Notes: generated by a model from the letters alone, not told the origin. Positions 8,916 to 17,840 are shown, counted from the stretch's first letter. The stretch: DNA of 52,727 bases from Boseongicola sp. SB0665_bin_10 (GCA_009838075.1 VXSG01000025.1:1-52727), one strand, 5' to 3'. Numbers and translations: made by a program.

Positions 8916-9571
8916 AGCCAGATTACCCGGCTTCCCGCCTCGTCGTTGCACAGGTAGGGCACCTGGTCCGGGGCGTCGGTGCGTGGAAGGTGGCGCTGAA
9001 GTTCCGTCAAGACGAGCCGGGTGACAAAGGGCAGGTTAAGTTCGCGGGCCCGGTCGACCCGCACCCATTGAACATGACTGAGCTCGGATTCGGCCCTGGA
9101 GAAGTCATCGGCATCGAACCGAAGTGCCGCCGCGTCGGCCAGGAAGAATCGCGCATCGTAGCGGCGCGACAGGCCAGGAGGCGTAAGGGCGCGAAAAAAG
9201 AATCTGAGTGCGCCGGCATCAGGCAGAAGGCCTCGCTCTGCAAAGCCGCGCCACGGCTCGGGCGGGTTCGGCCAGTTGCCCGTGCGTCCCAGGCACTGGC
9301 CGGTTTCCTCCCAGAGTTCGCGAATCGCGGCGGCGGCGAACCGGTCGGAATCCGTCGCCGTCGTTTCGGTCAGCAACCTCCCTTTGCAGGCCGGGTCGAG
9401 GCCGGGGCACGGCACGGTTTCGTCGGTCTCGTCGACGGCACCGCCCGGAAAGACGAACTTTTCGGGCATGAAGGCCGCGGCTTTGCCGCGTTGTCCCATC
9501 AGGATCCGGGGCGCGTCCTTGGGGTCCCTGACGAGGATGACGGTCGCCGCATCTTGGATTGGAACGGACAT
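8912..9571 (-). CDS. Nudix hydrolase with a split Nudix box (NUDT19-like)
   Basis: 219 residues. The Nudix motif is present but interrupted: KFVFPGGAVDE near residue 38 is followed by about 35 residues before AAIRELWEETG. An insertion inside the box is a known feature of the NUDT19/NUDT8-like subgroup, whose members act on CoA derivatives; that substrate is inference here. The metal-binding REXXEE core is intact (RELWEE). The start at 9571 lies 10 nt after the metG stop, so the gene is probably cotranscribed with metG. Confidence 0.85.
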   Translation of the reverse strand: MSVPIQDAATVILVRDPKDAPRILMGQRGKAAAFMPEKFVFPGGAVDETDETVPCPGLDPACKGRLLTETTATDSDRFAAAAIRELWEETGQCLGRTGNWPNPPEPWRGFAERGLLPDAGALRFFFRALTPPGLSRRYDARFFLADAAALRFDADDFSRAESELSHVQWVRVDRARELNLPFVTRLVLTELQRHLPRTDAPDQVPYLCNDEAGSRVIWL

Positions 9572-9581
9572 TTCGGGCAGT

Positions 9582-11300
9582 TCAGTCCCGCGATCCGGCA
9601 AATTGCGCCCGCCACGCTTCCCGTTCGTCGTCAGTGATCTTGCGGAAGAGCATGTCCGGAACGTCAATGGCGTGTCCCGGCTTAAGCACTTCCAGCGCGT
9701 CACCCATGTCCGATGGCCATGCGGTGTCGGACGTGTTCATCGCGTCTAGCATTCGAGCCGACGCGTCCGGAATGAACGGGGCGGAGATTACCGCATAGAT
9801 GCGGATCAGGTTGAGCGCGAGGCGAACGGCGACCGCCGCGCGGTCCGGATCCTTGCCGTAGGCGGTCCATGGGGCGGCAGCCTGCAGGTACTCGTTTCCG
9901 GCTGCCCAGAGCGCGCGCAGTTCAGCGGCAGATTTTCGAATCTCGATAGCTTCCATATGGGTCTCGTAAGCCTTGAGGCCCCCTTCGAGGCGCAGGATCA
10001 GGGCCTCTTCGCCTGGCCCCGGCGTCCCGCCGGACGGAACGGTGCCGCCAAAGCGCGACCTGCAGAACTTGGTCACCCGGCTCACGAAGTTGCCGAGAAC
10101 GTCAGCCAGATCCTTGTTCACGCTCGCCTGGAAGTTGTCCCAGGTGAATTCGCTGTCCGAGCTTTCGGGTGCATGGCTCAGGAGCCACCAGCGCCAGTAG
10201 TCGGCCGGAAGGATGTCAAGCGCCTGATCCATGAAGACGCCGCGGCCGAGTGAGGTCGAGAACTGTCCGCCGTCGTAGTTCAGGTAGTTGAACGACTTGA
10301 TGTAGTCCACAAGTTTCCAGGGCTCGCCCGATCCTATGATCGTCGCCGGGAAGCTGAGAGTGTGGAAGGGCACGTTGTCCTTGCCCATGAACTGGACATA
10401 GCGGACATCGTCCGCGCCCTTGTCAGTGCGCCACCATCGCTCCCACTCCGCGTCCTCGGCCCCGCGCCCGTCAGTCCACTCCTTGGCGCACGCGATGTAC
10501 TCGATCGGCGCATCGAACCAGACATAGAAGACCTTGCCTTCCATGCCCGGCCAGGGCTTGTCACCACGCATTACCGGAACGCCCCAGTCGAGATCGCGGG
10601 TGATGCCCCGATCCTGCAGGCCGTCGCCGTCATCCAGCCACTTCCGGGCGATCGAGGTGGTCAGAATCGGCCAGTCGATCTTGCTGTCGATCCAGTCAGA
10701 AAGCTGCTGCCGCAGGTTGCGCTGCTTGAGATAGAGGTGCTTGGTTTCCCGCATCTCCAGGTCGGTCGAGCCGGAAATCGCCGAACGCGGCTCAATGAGG
10801 TCGATCGGGTCGAGCTGCTTGGTGCAGTTTTCGCACTGGTCCCCGCGCGCGCGTTCATATCCGCATTCGGGGCAGGTGCCTTCGACATACCGGTCGGGCA
10901 GGAATCGGCCGTCCGTTCCGGAATAAAGCTGGTTCTCGGTGACTTCCTCGATCAGACCGGCCTCTGCGAGCCGACCCGCGAGATGCTGCGTAAGCCGGTG
11001 GTTTTGCGCGCTTGACGACCGGCCGTACTTGTCGAACGAGAGACCGAAACCGTCCGCGAGATCCTTCTGGACGGCCCACATTTCCGCGCAATACTCGGCA
11101 ACGGGCTTGCCCGCCCGGTCCGCCGCGAGCTCCGCGGGAGTGCCATGCTCGTCGGTCGCGCAGAGGAAGAGGACTTCGTGTCCCCGGGCGCGCATGTAGC
11201 GGGCATACAGGTCCGCGGGAAGCTGTGAACCGACAAGATTGCCAAGATGCTTGATCCCGTTGATGTAGGGAATGGCGCTGGTGATGAGAATGCGGTCCAT
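9582..11300 (-). CDS. metG: Methionyl-tRNA synthetase
   Basis: 572 residues. Class I aminoacyl-tRNA synthetase charging initiator and elongator tRNA-Met. Visible parts are the HIGH-type signature HLGN at residue 18, the zinc knuckle [17 protein letters not shown] near 143-159, the catalytic domain ([11 protein letters not shown]) and an anticodon-binding helical domain (residues ~400-555). There is no C-terminal dimerisation EMAP domain. The KMSKS loop reads QFSTSLGRG: the KFSTS form is usual in this clade, and here the leading Lys is Gln as well. Otherwise the protein looks intact and is surely essential. The Nudix gene follows 10 nt downstream. Confidence 0.96.
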   Translation of the reverse strand: MDRILITSAIPYINGIKHLGNLVGSQLPADLYARYMRARGHEVLFLCATDEHGTPAELAADRAGKPVAEYCAEMWAVQKDLADGFGLSFDKYGRSSSAQNHRLTQHLAGRLAEAGLIEEVTENQLYSGTDGRFLPDRYVEGTCPECGYERARGDQCENCTKQLDPIDLIEPRSAISGSTDLEMRETKHLYLKQRNLRQQLSDWIDSKIDWPILTTSIARKWLDDGDGLQDRGITRDLDWGVPVMRGDKPWPGMEGKVFYVWFDAPIEYIACAKEWTDGRGAEDAEWERWWRTDKGADDVRYVQFMGKDNVPFHTLSFPATIIGSGEPWKLVDYIKSFNYLNYDGGQFSTSLGRGVFMDQALDILPADYWRWWLLSHAPESSDSEFTWDNFQASVNKDLADVLGNFVSRVTKFCRSRFGGTVPSGGTPGPGEEALILRLEGGLKAYETHMEAIEIRKSAAELRALWAAGNEYLQAAAPWTAYGKDPDRAAVAVRLALNLIRIYAVISAPFIPDASARMLDAMNTSDTAWPSDMGDALEVLKPGHAIDVPDMLFRKITDDEREAWRAQFAGSRD

Positions 11301-11446
11301 CGGGTGGTTCCTTCGGTTCGAAGCGCTCTTTAGCCCAGCCCCAAGCGGGCGTCACCCCATGTTCCGTGATCGTGACGCCGGACATGGAGATGGTGCCTGG
11401 CGCTGCGGCCAGAGGTGCCGCGACCGAACGCGTGCTGCCACTCCGC

Positions 11447-11941
11447 TTCGCGATTTCTTGCGCAAGGTCGGGCCAAGGTGAGGCGCAGGATGAAAGTCGC
11501 GGATCATCCGAATGCTCGCCGGATTTCCGATCCCTGCGGCCCCGTCGAGCGGCGCGCTGCCGCGCCGGTTGTCTGGCACGACGTGGTGTTGGTCGAAGAG
11601 GCCGAGCTCGAGCGTGCGCGACCAGATGGCGCGACGAAAATGGCATCCGTCCATCTCGCGGCCTTCGGTCGGCGGGAGCGGACCGGCCGCCGTGCGACCA
11701 AGCGTCGCGATGTTCTTCTCGAAAGCAAGCGCGATGGCGCAGTGACTGCAGATGATCCCGATTTCGATCTGTCCAGCGCACCGGGTCGGACCTCGGGCGG
11801 GGCGCAGGAGATGTTCGTCGAAGAGACCGTGCCGTCGTCCATCGTGAAGATGCCAGTGGCGGATTCCATGTTGCTTGCTTCGCCGAGGACCTTGTCGGTC
11901 GACTGCGCACAAACATCGACGGACGTCACTCCGGCCATCAG
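11447..11941 (-). pseudogene. Decayed gene, family not firmly identified
   Basis: The 709 nt between metG and the GST gene hold no intact gene. On the minus strand one frame (about 11941-11775) reads naturally (AGVTSVDVCAQSTDKVLGE, then ATGIFTMDDGTVSSTNISC) and then turns to Arg/Ser-rich nonsense. A second frame picks up (IEIGIICSHCAIALAFEKN, LELGLFDQHHVVPDNRRG, IGNPASIRMIRDFHPAP). This is what a frameshifted remnant looks like. The first block is reminiscent of the C-terminal sheet of Gfo/Idh oxidoreductases, but that is a weak impression. No good start or ribosome-binding site is visible. Confidence 0.35.
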
Positions 11942-12009
11942 TCACGGCGCCATGTCGCGGCCATGCGTGCCCGCCTTGACCATCGGCATTGGCGTGGCCT
12001 CATTGCGGT

Positions 12010-12648
12010 TCAGGGCAGGGGGATGTCGCTCACGTGCCTTGGAATCTGGTAGCCGCGCTGCACGGCGGGCCGCCCGGCAATGCACACGTACCAGTCCCGA
12101 ACGTTGGAAAATTCGTGCAGGTCGATTGCCTGCCATTCGAAGCGGGAAACCCATGGCCAGGTGGCCATGTCAGTGACCGAATACGCGCCGCGGCCTGCGC
12201 CCGCGATGTAGTCGCGCCCTTCGAGCCGCTTGTCGAGAACGCCGTAGAGGCGCCTTGTCTCCTTCAGGTAGCGTTCTTCCGCGTAGGCGGACTTGCCTGC
12301 GTTGAACTTCACGAAGTGGTGGACCTGTCCGAACATCGGACCGACGCCGCCCATCTGCCACATGAGCCATTCGATCGCCGGCCAGCGCTCGTCGCCCCTT
12401 GGCAGGAACCGGCCGAACTTTTCGGCGAGGTAGAGCATGATCGCTCCGGACTCCATCATCTGGACACCGGTGTCATGGTCGACGATGGCCGGAATGCGGT
12501 TGTTGGGGGCGACACTCAGGAATTCGGGCGCGAATTGCTCGTCCTTCGAGATGTCGATGGCGTGCACGGTGTAGTCGATGCCAAGCTCTTCGAGCATGAT
12601 CGAGACCTTGCGGCCGTTCGGGGTCGTCCAGGTATAGAGGTCGATCAC
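12010..12648 (-). CDS. Glutathione S-transferase family protein (Nu/YfcG-like)
   Basis: 212 residues with the N-terminal thioredoxin-like domain (DLYTWTTPNGRKVSIMLEEL) and a C-terminal helical domain. The TPNG-K motif and the following NNRIPAIVDHD and ESGAIMLYLAEKFG are hallmarks of the YfcG/Nu-class GSTs, several of which act as glutathione-dependent disulfide oxidoreductases rather than classical transferases. Cytoplasmic. It is intact although it lies between two decayed genes; no partner gene indicates its substrate. Confidence 0.9.
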   Translation of the reverse strand: MIDLYTWTTPNGRKVSIMLEELGIDYTVHAIDISKDEQFAPEFLSVAPNNRIPAIVDHDTGVQMMESGAIMLYLAEKFGRFLPRGDERWPAIEWLMWQMGGVGPMFGQVHHFVKFNAGKSAYAEERYLKETRRLYGVLDKRLEGRDYIAGAGRGAYSVTDMATWPWVSRFEWQAIDLHEFSNVRDWYVCIAGRPAVQRGYQIPRHVSDIPLP

Positions 12649-12677
12649 GTGTCAGGCGTCCTTCAGAAGGGAAATGC

Positions 12678-12992
12678 ATGACTGACTTAACTGACCGTCC
12701 CGTCGCTGCAAGCCTTGATTGCACGGGTCGTCGAGGAGGCCGACGCCTGCGCCTCTCGTCCGCGCACATGACCACCCGGGGCGGCAAGATTCGCATTGCG
12801 GCCCCTTCGAGCAAGCCCGTCGAATTTGACCTGGACCATCTTGCCGTCAACGACATCTGCCTTTACGCCATTCGGGCGAGGGCAGACTGGCCGGCCTTCG
12901 GGCGAAGGCGTTCATGACCGGCAAGCGCGTCGACGCGAAGAGGGTTCGTATGCACCTTCCCGATGCGGGTGTTGGCGAACGCCTTTTGTCAT
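12678..12992 (+). pseudogene. Zinc-type alcohol dehydrogenase, C-terminal remnant with frameshift
   Basis: The frame 12678-12917 contains SLDCTGRRGG, HMTTRGGKIRIAAPSSKPVE and FDLDHLAVNDICLYAIR, matching the Rossmann-domain end and substrate-domain return of threonine-dehydrogenase-like medium-chain dehydrogenases. The match then shifts frame near 12900, and KAFMTGKRVDAKRVRMHLPDA (in two parts across 12899-12960) resembles the family's C-terminal segment. The N-terminal two thirds, including the zinc-binding catalytic domain, are missing. It cannot be functional. It lies just upstream of an intact DapA-like gene on the same strand and may once have shared a catabolic operon with it. Confidence 0.6.
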
Positions 12993-13040
12993 GTGCGACA
13001 GCAATTTCGGCGTGGCAGCCGCGGAATGGAGCGAAGGAAC

Positions 13041-13964
13041 ATGTCAAAGGCCAAACGAGGGATCTATGCGGCCGCCGTTTCGCCGTTTCGGGAGGACGGC
13101 ACCCTCCATGTCCAGAAGCTCGTCGCCTATTGCCAGCACCTGATCACGGCGGGAGGTTGCGATGGCGTGGCACCGACAGGAACGACGGGCGAGGGCAACT
13201 CGATTTCCCATCGCGAGCGGATGGCGCTTCCCGGCGCATTCGCCGAGGCGGGGTTCAATCCGAGCCGCGTGATCTTCGGAACCGGATCCTGCGCGACGCA
13301 TGATGCTGTCGATCTGACGTCGGCGGCGATTTCAGCCGGGTTCGTGAATGTGCTTGCCCTGCCGCCGTTCTACTACAAGGACCCCAGCGACGAGGGACTC
13401 TACGCCTATTTCTCGCAGCTTGTTGAGAAGGTCGGGGATGATCGCCTGCGGGTCTATCTCTACCACTTTCCGCAGATGTCGATGACGCCGGTCCCGGTCG
13501 ATGTCGTTGTTCGGCTGAGGCAAGCCTTCGGACCGGTGATTGCGGGCCTTAAGGACTCAAGTGGAGATCTGTCGCAATCGCTCGCCTTCGCTGAGGCCAC
13601 TGGCGGGGTCGATGCGGGCTTTGACGTCTATCCTTCGAGCGAGGCGTTTCTCTTCGATGGGCTGGCCGGTGGTTGCGCAGGCATCATCTCGGGATCGACG
13701 AACGCGTTCGGGGCCTACTCGCGCGCCGCGATGGCCGCGGCCGAAGGGCCCGATGGCGATGCGTTCGCGTTGGTGAAGGCAGCCCGCGCGGTGGCATCGA
13801 AATATCCGCTGATGGCGGCCATGAAACAGATGGAAGCCTGGCGCAGCGGTGACGACTGCTGGACACGCATGGCACCGCCGCTCGTGCCGCTGAGTGCCGG
13901 TCAGAAGGCCCGTCTCAAGGCGGATGTCGAGAACCTTGAGGCTCTGGCACAGGCGACCCCGTAA
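13041..13964 (+). CDS. DapA-family (dihydrodipicolinate synthase-like) lyase/aldolase
   Basis: 307 residues, a (beta/alpha)8 class I aldolase fold. The GTTGEGNS substrate loop is at 47-54, the catalytic Tyr in VYLYHFP near 141 and the Schiff-base Lys in AGLKDSSGD at 171. Key residues are present, so the enzyme should form a pyruvate (or keto-acid) imine. Whether it makes dihydrodipicolinate for lysine/DAP or cleaves a sugar acid cannot be read from sequence. The context of broken dehydrogenase, cupin and Gfo/Idh genes favours catabolism of a sugar or keto acid. Start at 13041 is supported by AAGGAA; the longer frame to 12963 overlaps the dehydrogenase remnant. Confidence 0.88.
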   Translation: MSKAKRGIYAAAVSPFREDGTLHVQKLVAYCQHLITAGGCDGVAPTGTTGEGNSISHRERMALPGAFAEAGFNPSRVIFGTGSCATHDAVDLTSAAISAGFVNVLALPPFYYKDPSDEGLYAYFSQLVEKVGDDRLRVYLYHFPQMSMTPVPVDVVVRLRQAFGPVIAGLKDSSGDLSQSLAFAEATGGVDAGFDVYPSSEAFLFDGLAGGCAGIISGSTNAFGAYSRAAMAAAEGPDGDAFALVKAARAVASKYPLMAAMKQMEAWRSGDDCWTRMAPPLVPLSAGQKARLKADVENLEALAQATP

Positions 13965-14375
13965 CAATGGCGGGGCAAGGCGACCGGCGCGAAGACGCAG
14001 GTTGGGCGAAGGGGTGGCGAGACAGACCATTGGGCTAGGTCGTGGCCTTGCAAGGGGAAGGCCGAATCCGATTCAGCCTCGTCCATGGCAGGACAAGATG
14101 CACCGACCCTTTGCAACGGGCGTTGCGTTCCGTGGCGCGGCCCCGGCGCGATGGGCGCCAATGAGCCGATGAAGGTCGCGCCGAAATTCGCGCCGCCCGG
14201 CTTGATCGCCCGATCCAATGAGTACTTGAATCAGGTTCGCGATGGCGTCACGCCACCGGCACGGAATCATGCCGATGGTCAATCGCCGTCTCGAAACGGT
14301 GGAGTGCTCCGAACGGGCGGGGGACAGCGATCTCGACGTTTCCGAAGCGGCCCTCGCCGCATCGCGGGCGTGAAC
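13965..14375. other. Gene-free stretch, possibly another relic
   Basis: 411 nt between convergent genes. A + frame ending with the TGA at 14371-14373 reads like a protein tail (IMPMVNRRLETVECS, DLDVSEAALAASRA), but I cannot assign it to a family and it has no start. The rest shows nothing recognisable. Confidence 0.3.
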
Positions 14376-15266
14376 CTACATCCCGGCAAGTCGGATCGCG
14401 GCCGCGATCAATAGCGGCAGGCACGCGAAATTCAGAACGGTTGAACTGACCACAAGCCCGGCCACGCGCTTCGGGCTGCGGCCATGGTGTTCGGCGATCA
14501 CGTAGGTTATCAGCGCAGAGGGCATTGCGGACAAGAGAAAGATCGCGCCTGCCTCCACGCCGTTGAGGTTGAAGACCGCGACCAGCGCAAGGCCGGTAGC
14601 CACCCCGACCGCAAGCCTTGCGCCTGCAAGCAATGCCGACGTTCCGAGATCATCGACCTTGAGCCGCGCCAGCGCACTCCCAAGCAGGATCAGCATCACC
14701 GGGATCATGATTCCGCCGAGAAGCGCGGTCACGTTCGCGACGACTGTCGGGACCGGCAGATCGGTGATGCGAAACAGGAGCACTGCCACGACTGCCCAGA
14801 CCAGCGGCAAGCGCAGCAGTTTCCGAAGGCCTGGATCGCCGGATACGACGGCGGGGGCCACCGTGTACTGCACAAGCGTGATGACAAAGTAGAATGCCGC
14901 GCCGACCGCCAGCCCCGGCTCGGCAAAGGCGAAATAGACGATCGGCAGCCCGGCGTTTCCAGCGTTGGGAAGCGACAGTGACGGCAGAAACGTCCGCCAG
15001 TTCAGGCGCAGGACAAGTAGCGCGGCCAGGGCCAGGGCACCGGCCACAAGGACCGCGGCCGAACTGATCGCGACTGCGCGGGCAAGCGAGTCGTCGGGCA
15101 GGGCGGTGCTTGTCAAGGACGAGAACACCAAGGACGGCGTCCCGATCAGCATCACGAGCCGCGTCAGCGACTCGGATTGGAAGCCAATGCCGCGAATTTC
15201 CAGGAAAAATCCAATCCCGGCAACTGCAAAGACCGGGGCGATGATGTTCAGGATCTCGCTCGGCAC
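14376..15266 (-). CDS. AEC (auxin efflux carrier) family transporter
   Basis: 296 residues, about ten transmembrane segments in the inverted-repeat arrangement of the AEC family. The N-terminal half contains the central SLPNAGNAGLPI motif near residue 100 (Asn-Ala-Gly-Asn at the helix break) and the second half LLGGIMIPVMLILLGSAL and LSAMPSALITYVIAE. Bacterial members move small carboxylates such as malate or malonate across the inner membrane; the substrate here is unknown. It is intact and stands within a degraded catabolic neighbourhood. Confidence 0.88.
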   Translation of the reverse strand: MPSEILNIIAPVFAVAGIGFFLEIRGIGFQSESLTRLVMLIGTPSLVFSSLTSTALPDDSLARAVAISSAAVLVAGALALAALLVLRLNWRTFLPSLSLPNAGNAGLPIVYFAFAEPGLAVGAAFYFVITLVQYTVAPAVVSGDPGLRKLLRLPLVWAVVAVLLFRITDLPVPTVVANVTALLGGIMIPVMLILLGSALARLKVDDLGTSALLAGARLAVGVATGLALVAVFNLNGVEAGAIFLLSAMPSALITYVIAEHHGRSPKRVAGLVVSSTVLNFACLPLLIAAAIRLAGM

Positions 15267-15429
15267 CTGATCTCGCTTCCGATTGTTGCGCAGCTTGTGG
15301 AGATTGCACGCATGACTCGATTGACCATCAGGTTACCTTGATCTCTTGCACGGGACTTCCCACGCACGAACATTTCCCCGGGAGAGGCAGCCAACGTTCC
15401 CCATTCGTCGATCTCTCCCTTTGCCAGGG

Positions 15430-15751
15430 GTGCCGGTGTGGAGACCGAACCGACGGTCGGAGGCGCGCACGCATGGCGCGCCGTTCCCCATGGGCACGAC
15501 CGCGTTTCCAGCCGATCCCTCGGTGCCCGTGCACAGCCGCAACAGCGACGAACAGGTCACGATTCGCGAAGGCGGAACCCTGGCCGCCGGCGCCGCAGTT
15601 CGGTCTGAACCTTGATCCACGGTTTCCAGCTTCATTCCCGCCGGCTTGCCCCATCGCGTCGTGAGCAATGGTGGCGGTAATCTGAAGATCCCGTGCATCC
15701 GTGCGGCGGCAGGGGACAAACCGACCTTCACGGAGCGGGCGAGACCGTTCC
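15430..15751 (+). pseudogene. Cupin-domain protein remnant with frameshift
   Basis: Two adjacent frames each carry half of a small cupin. The first has MGTTAFPADPSVPVHSRNSD followed by EQVTIREG (about 15490-15575), the metal-binding His/Glu strand pair of cupin motif 1, with one motif His replaced by Arg. The second, from 15625, has SSFIPAGLPHRVVSNGGG and LKIPCIRAAAG, cupin motif 2 and the C-terminal strand. They are separated by a short garbled stretch with a stop at 15613-15615. The normal family version would be a single ~110-residue protein. The convergent BKACE gene abuts the right end. Confidence 0.6.
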
Positions 15752-16585
15752 TCATCTGGCGCGGCGGGACAAGGTCTGACCCGCCTGGTCGACTGGCGCA
15801 GTTTCGTCCAATGCGGCTCGGACCTCCGCAACGCGTGCGGCATTGTCACGCGCCAGGGATCCGTCCGCATTCCAGAGCGAATTCTCGAAACCGACCCGCA
15901 CCTTGCCACCCAGTGCTGCCGCACGCGCCAGGCAGGCTGTTTCGGACGAACCGAAGGCGCAGACCATCCAGTCGAAAGTCAGGTCGGCATTTCGCGCATT
16001 GAGCGGTGCAAGATAGGCATCAAGATCGCATGGGCGCGGCAGCGCTGATCCTGAGTACGATCCGAGCACCAGTTGCAACTGGTGGTGAGTGCCCGGAATC
16101 ACCTCCTGGTCGATGCATTCCTGCAGCCAGTTCAATTCCCGCGCCGAGTACACAATGTGTTGCACGTCGACTCCTTCGGCGTGCGCCCAGGCGTAGAATG
16201 CCCGCGCGCTTGACGTCTCGGTGCGGGCGCGGAGCATTTCGCGAAGCGCGACGGACACCGAGAGAGGTCGCAACTCGCGGATCATTGCTTGCTGGGCGTC
16301 GGCGCTGTAACGGCCTGCCGCCTCGCTCGTCACCTGGAGGAACAGGTCGGGCACCGCGTGTTCGAGGGCGGTGATCGCCTCTCGGTACAGCCCCGTGTCA
16401 AGACTGTGCTTGCCTTCCTTGTCGCGCACATGCAGGTGCAACCCGTCCGCCCCGGCCTTTTGGCACGCCACGGCCGTCTCGACGATTTCCTCCAGCGTGA
16501 TCGGCAATGCCTTGTGGTCCGCCTTGCCCCGACGCGCACCGTTCGGCGCGACCATCAACCGTGGCAAGGGACGCGACGGCGTCAT
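15752..16585 (-). CDS. BKACE family (beta-keto acid cleavage enzyme, DUF849)
   Basis: 277 residues, a TIM-barrel zinc enzyme that condenses a beta-keto acid with acetyl-CoA and splits it into acetoacetate and a CoA ester; the type example is the 3-keto-5-aminohexanoate cleavage enzyme Kce of lysine fermentation. The opening MVAPNGARRGK, the zinc site LHLHVRD near residue 50 and the VRVGFENSLW segment near 235 are family features. Which keto acid it cleaves cannot be told; BKACE subgroups differ widely. Its ATG overlaps the stop of the Gfo/Idh remnant (ATGA), so it once followed that dehydrogenase in a coupled operon and may now lack its own strong promoter. Confidence 0.88.
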   Translation of the reverse strand: MTPSRPLPRLMVAPNGARRGKADHKALPITLEEIVETAVACQKAGADGLHLHVRDKEGKHSLDTGLYREAITALEHAVPDLFLQVTSEAAGRYSADAQQAMIRELRPLSVSVALREMLRARTETSSARAFYAWAHAEGVDVQHIVYSARELNWLQECIDQEVIPGTHHQLQLVLGSYSGSALPRPCDLDAYLAPLNARNADLTFDWMVCAFGSSETACLARAAALGGKVRVGFENSLWNADGSLARDNAARVAEVRAALDETAPVDQAGQTLSRRAR

Positions 16586-16791
16586 CCGAGTTCGGCGATC
16601 TCGGAGCTGCGCCGATCCTCGGCCGCGCGCGCGATGGCATCAAGTGCTTCGACATTGTGGACCATGTGTTCTGACGTGAACGGATGCTCCGTGGTGCCCG
16701 CGACTGCTTCGAGAAAGGCCTTGAGGTTGTGGATCACCGCGTCCTCCAATGCAAACTCGTTTCGTAACGTATACTGGCCCGTCTCCGATGC
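16582..16791 (-). pseudogene. Gfo/Idh/MocA oxidoreductase, C-terminal fragment
   Basis: About 70 codons reading ETGQYTLRNEFALEDAVIHN, LKAFLEAVAGTTEHPFTSEH and VEALDAIARAAEDRRSSEI. This is the last helix pair of Gfo/Idh/MocA-type sugar or inositol dehydrogenases. Nothing upstream on the minus strand continues the family: there is no nucleotide-binding GxGxxG domain and no catalytic EKP motif. The open frame reaches an apparent start at 16947, but the added residues are non-homologous. A non-functional 3' remnant, still overlapping the BKACE start. Confidence 0.6.
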
Positions 16792-16952
16792 AAGATGGTG
16801 CGCCTTCCCGCCAGGCGTGCCAGGGCGGCCTTCGGATCCGCTGCTTCTGTTCGAAGGCGTGCATTCGAATGAAACCAGGGGCGTGCGGAATGGCCGATGG
16901 CGTCGCTGGCATCCCGGCCTCGAATCCAGGCCGGGAAGTGACGACATCGCCT

Positions 16953-17555
16953 GTGTCCAGCACGGGCGCGCGTCGCGCCGTCATTGCCTGCGCCGTCGCA
17001 TGCGACCGTGCGGGGCTGAAAACCGGGCACCTTGGCCACCTGGTGCAGATCCCGGCACGCGAGGCCGCATTCGCCGCCGTCAGGGTCCGGCCGGACTACT
17101 GGACCGTCTTCTCGGACGCCAAGGCGCGGGAGGCTGCCGCCGCTGCCGTGCCGGCCGGCCGCGAACAGGGGCTCATGGCCCGAATCCAGGCCCTGGGCGA
17201 CACCTTCTACCGCGGGCATGAAGGAGGATTCGACGCCCGCGAGGTCGTCAGGATCGACGATCGTCTGGACGCGCTGGACGGTGCGAGACTTGCCGGCATC
17301 ACCACGTTTCCCGCCCTGCTCTTCGATCATGAAAGCCGCAAGGTGGTGCCGACCCCGAACCTGGAGACCCTGAACCGTGCTGCCGAGGCATTGGCCGCTG
17401 CCGGCCGTGCGGACGTTGAGGTCAATGCACCTGGAACGACCTCGTCGGTGGTGCTGTCGGCCCTGGCCGAGGCCGGAGTCACGCAGGTCGAGCCGGGCAA
17501 CGCCCTTCATGGCACGACGCCGCTCCCCGCCGTGGACGACCTGCTTGAGCCATGA
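16953..17555 (+). pseudogene. YhfX-type PLP (alanine-racemase fold) enzyme, internal fragment
   Basis: A continuous + frame matches the middle of the YhfX family: HLGHLVQIP, RPDYWTVFSDAKARE, GHEGGFDA, AGITTFPALLFD, VPTPNLETLNRAAEALAAAG, NAPGTTSSVVL and PGNALHGTTPL. Whole members are close to 390 residues. Here the N-terminal part, where the PLP-binding Lys of the barrel sits, is replaced by unrelated sequence, and the protein stops right after GTTPL, losing the C-terminal domain. It should be inactive. It faces away from the Gfo/Idh remnant and the BKACE gene. Confidence 0.65.
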
Positions 17556-17840
17556 CGCCGAGGTTGGCGTAAAGTGCTAGAGCCAATGCCTGCCACCTGA
17601 TGCCGACGGCTTTTGAAAAGGGCATAGAATCAGAACCTTCTGATTGCCCGCTCTTTCGAAGTGCCGTCCAAAATGGCCGGCTACAACGCGTACCGATACG
17701 CTCGTCTGGCTCCTGGCGGTGGGTGTCAGGGCGCATGGCGCCAGGGGAGAGCGGGATGGACGCCGGAAAGACTGGCATCTCTCCGTCGTCCTGAACATCC
17801 GGGCGCCCGACATCGAGGGCTGGTCCGGAGCGTTCAGGAA

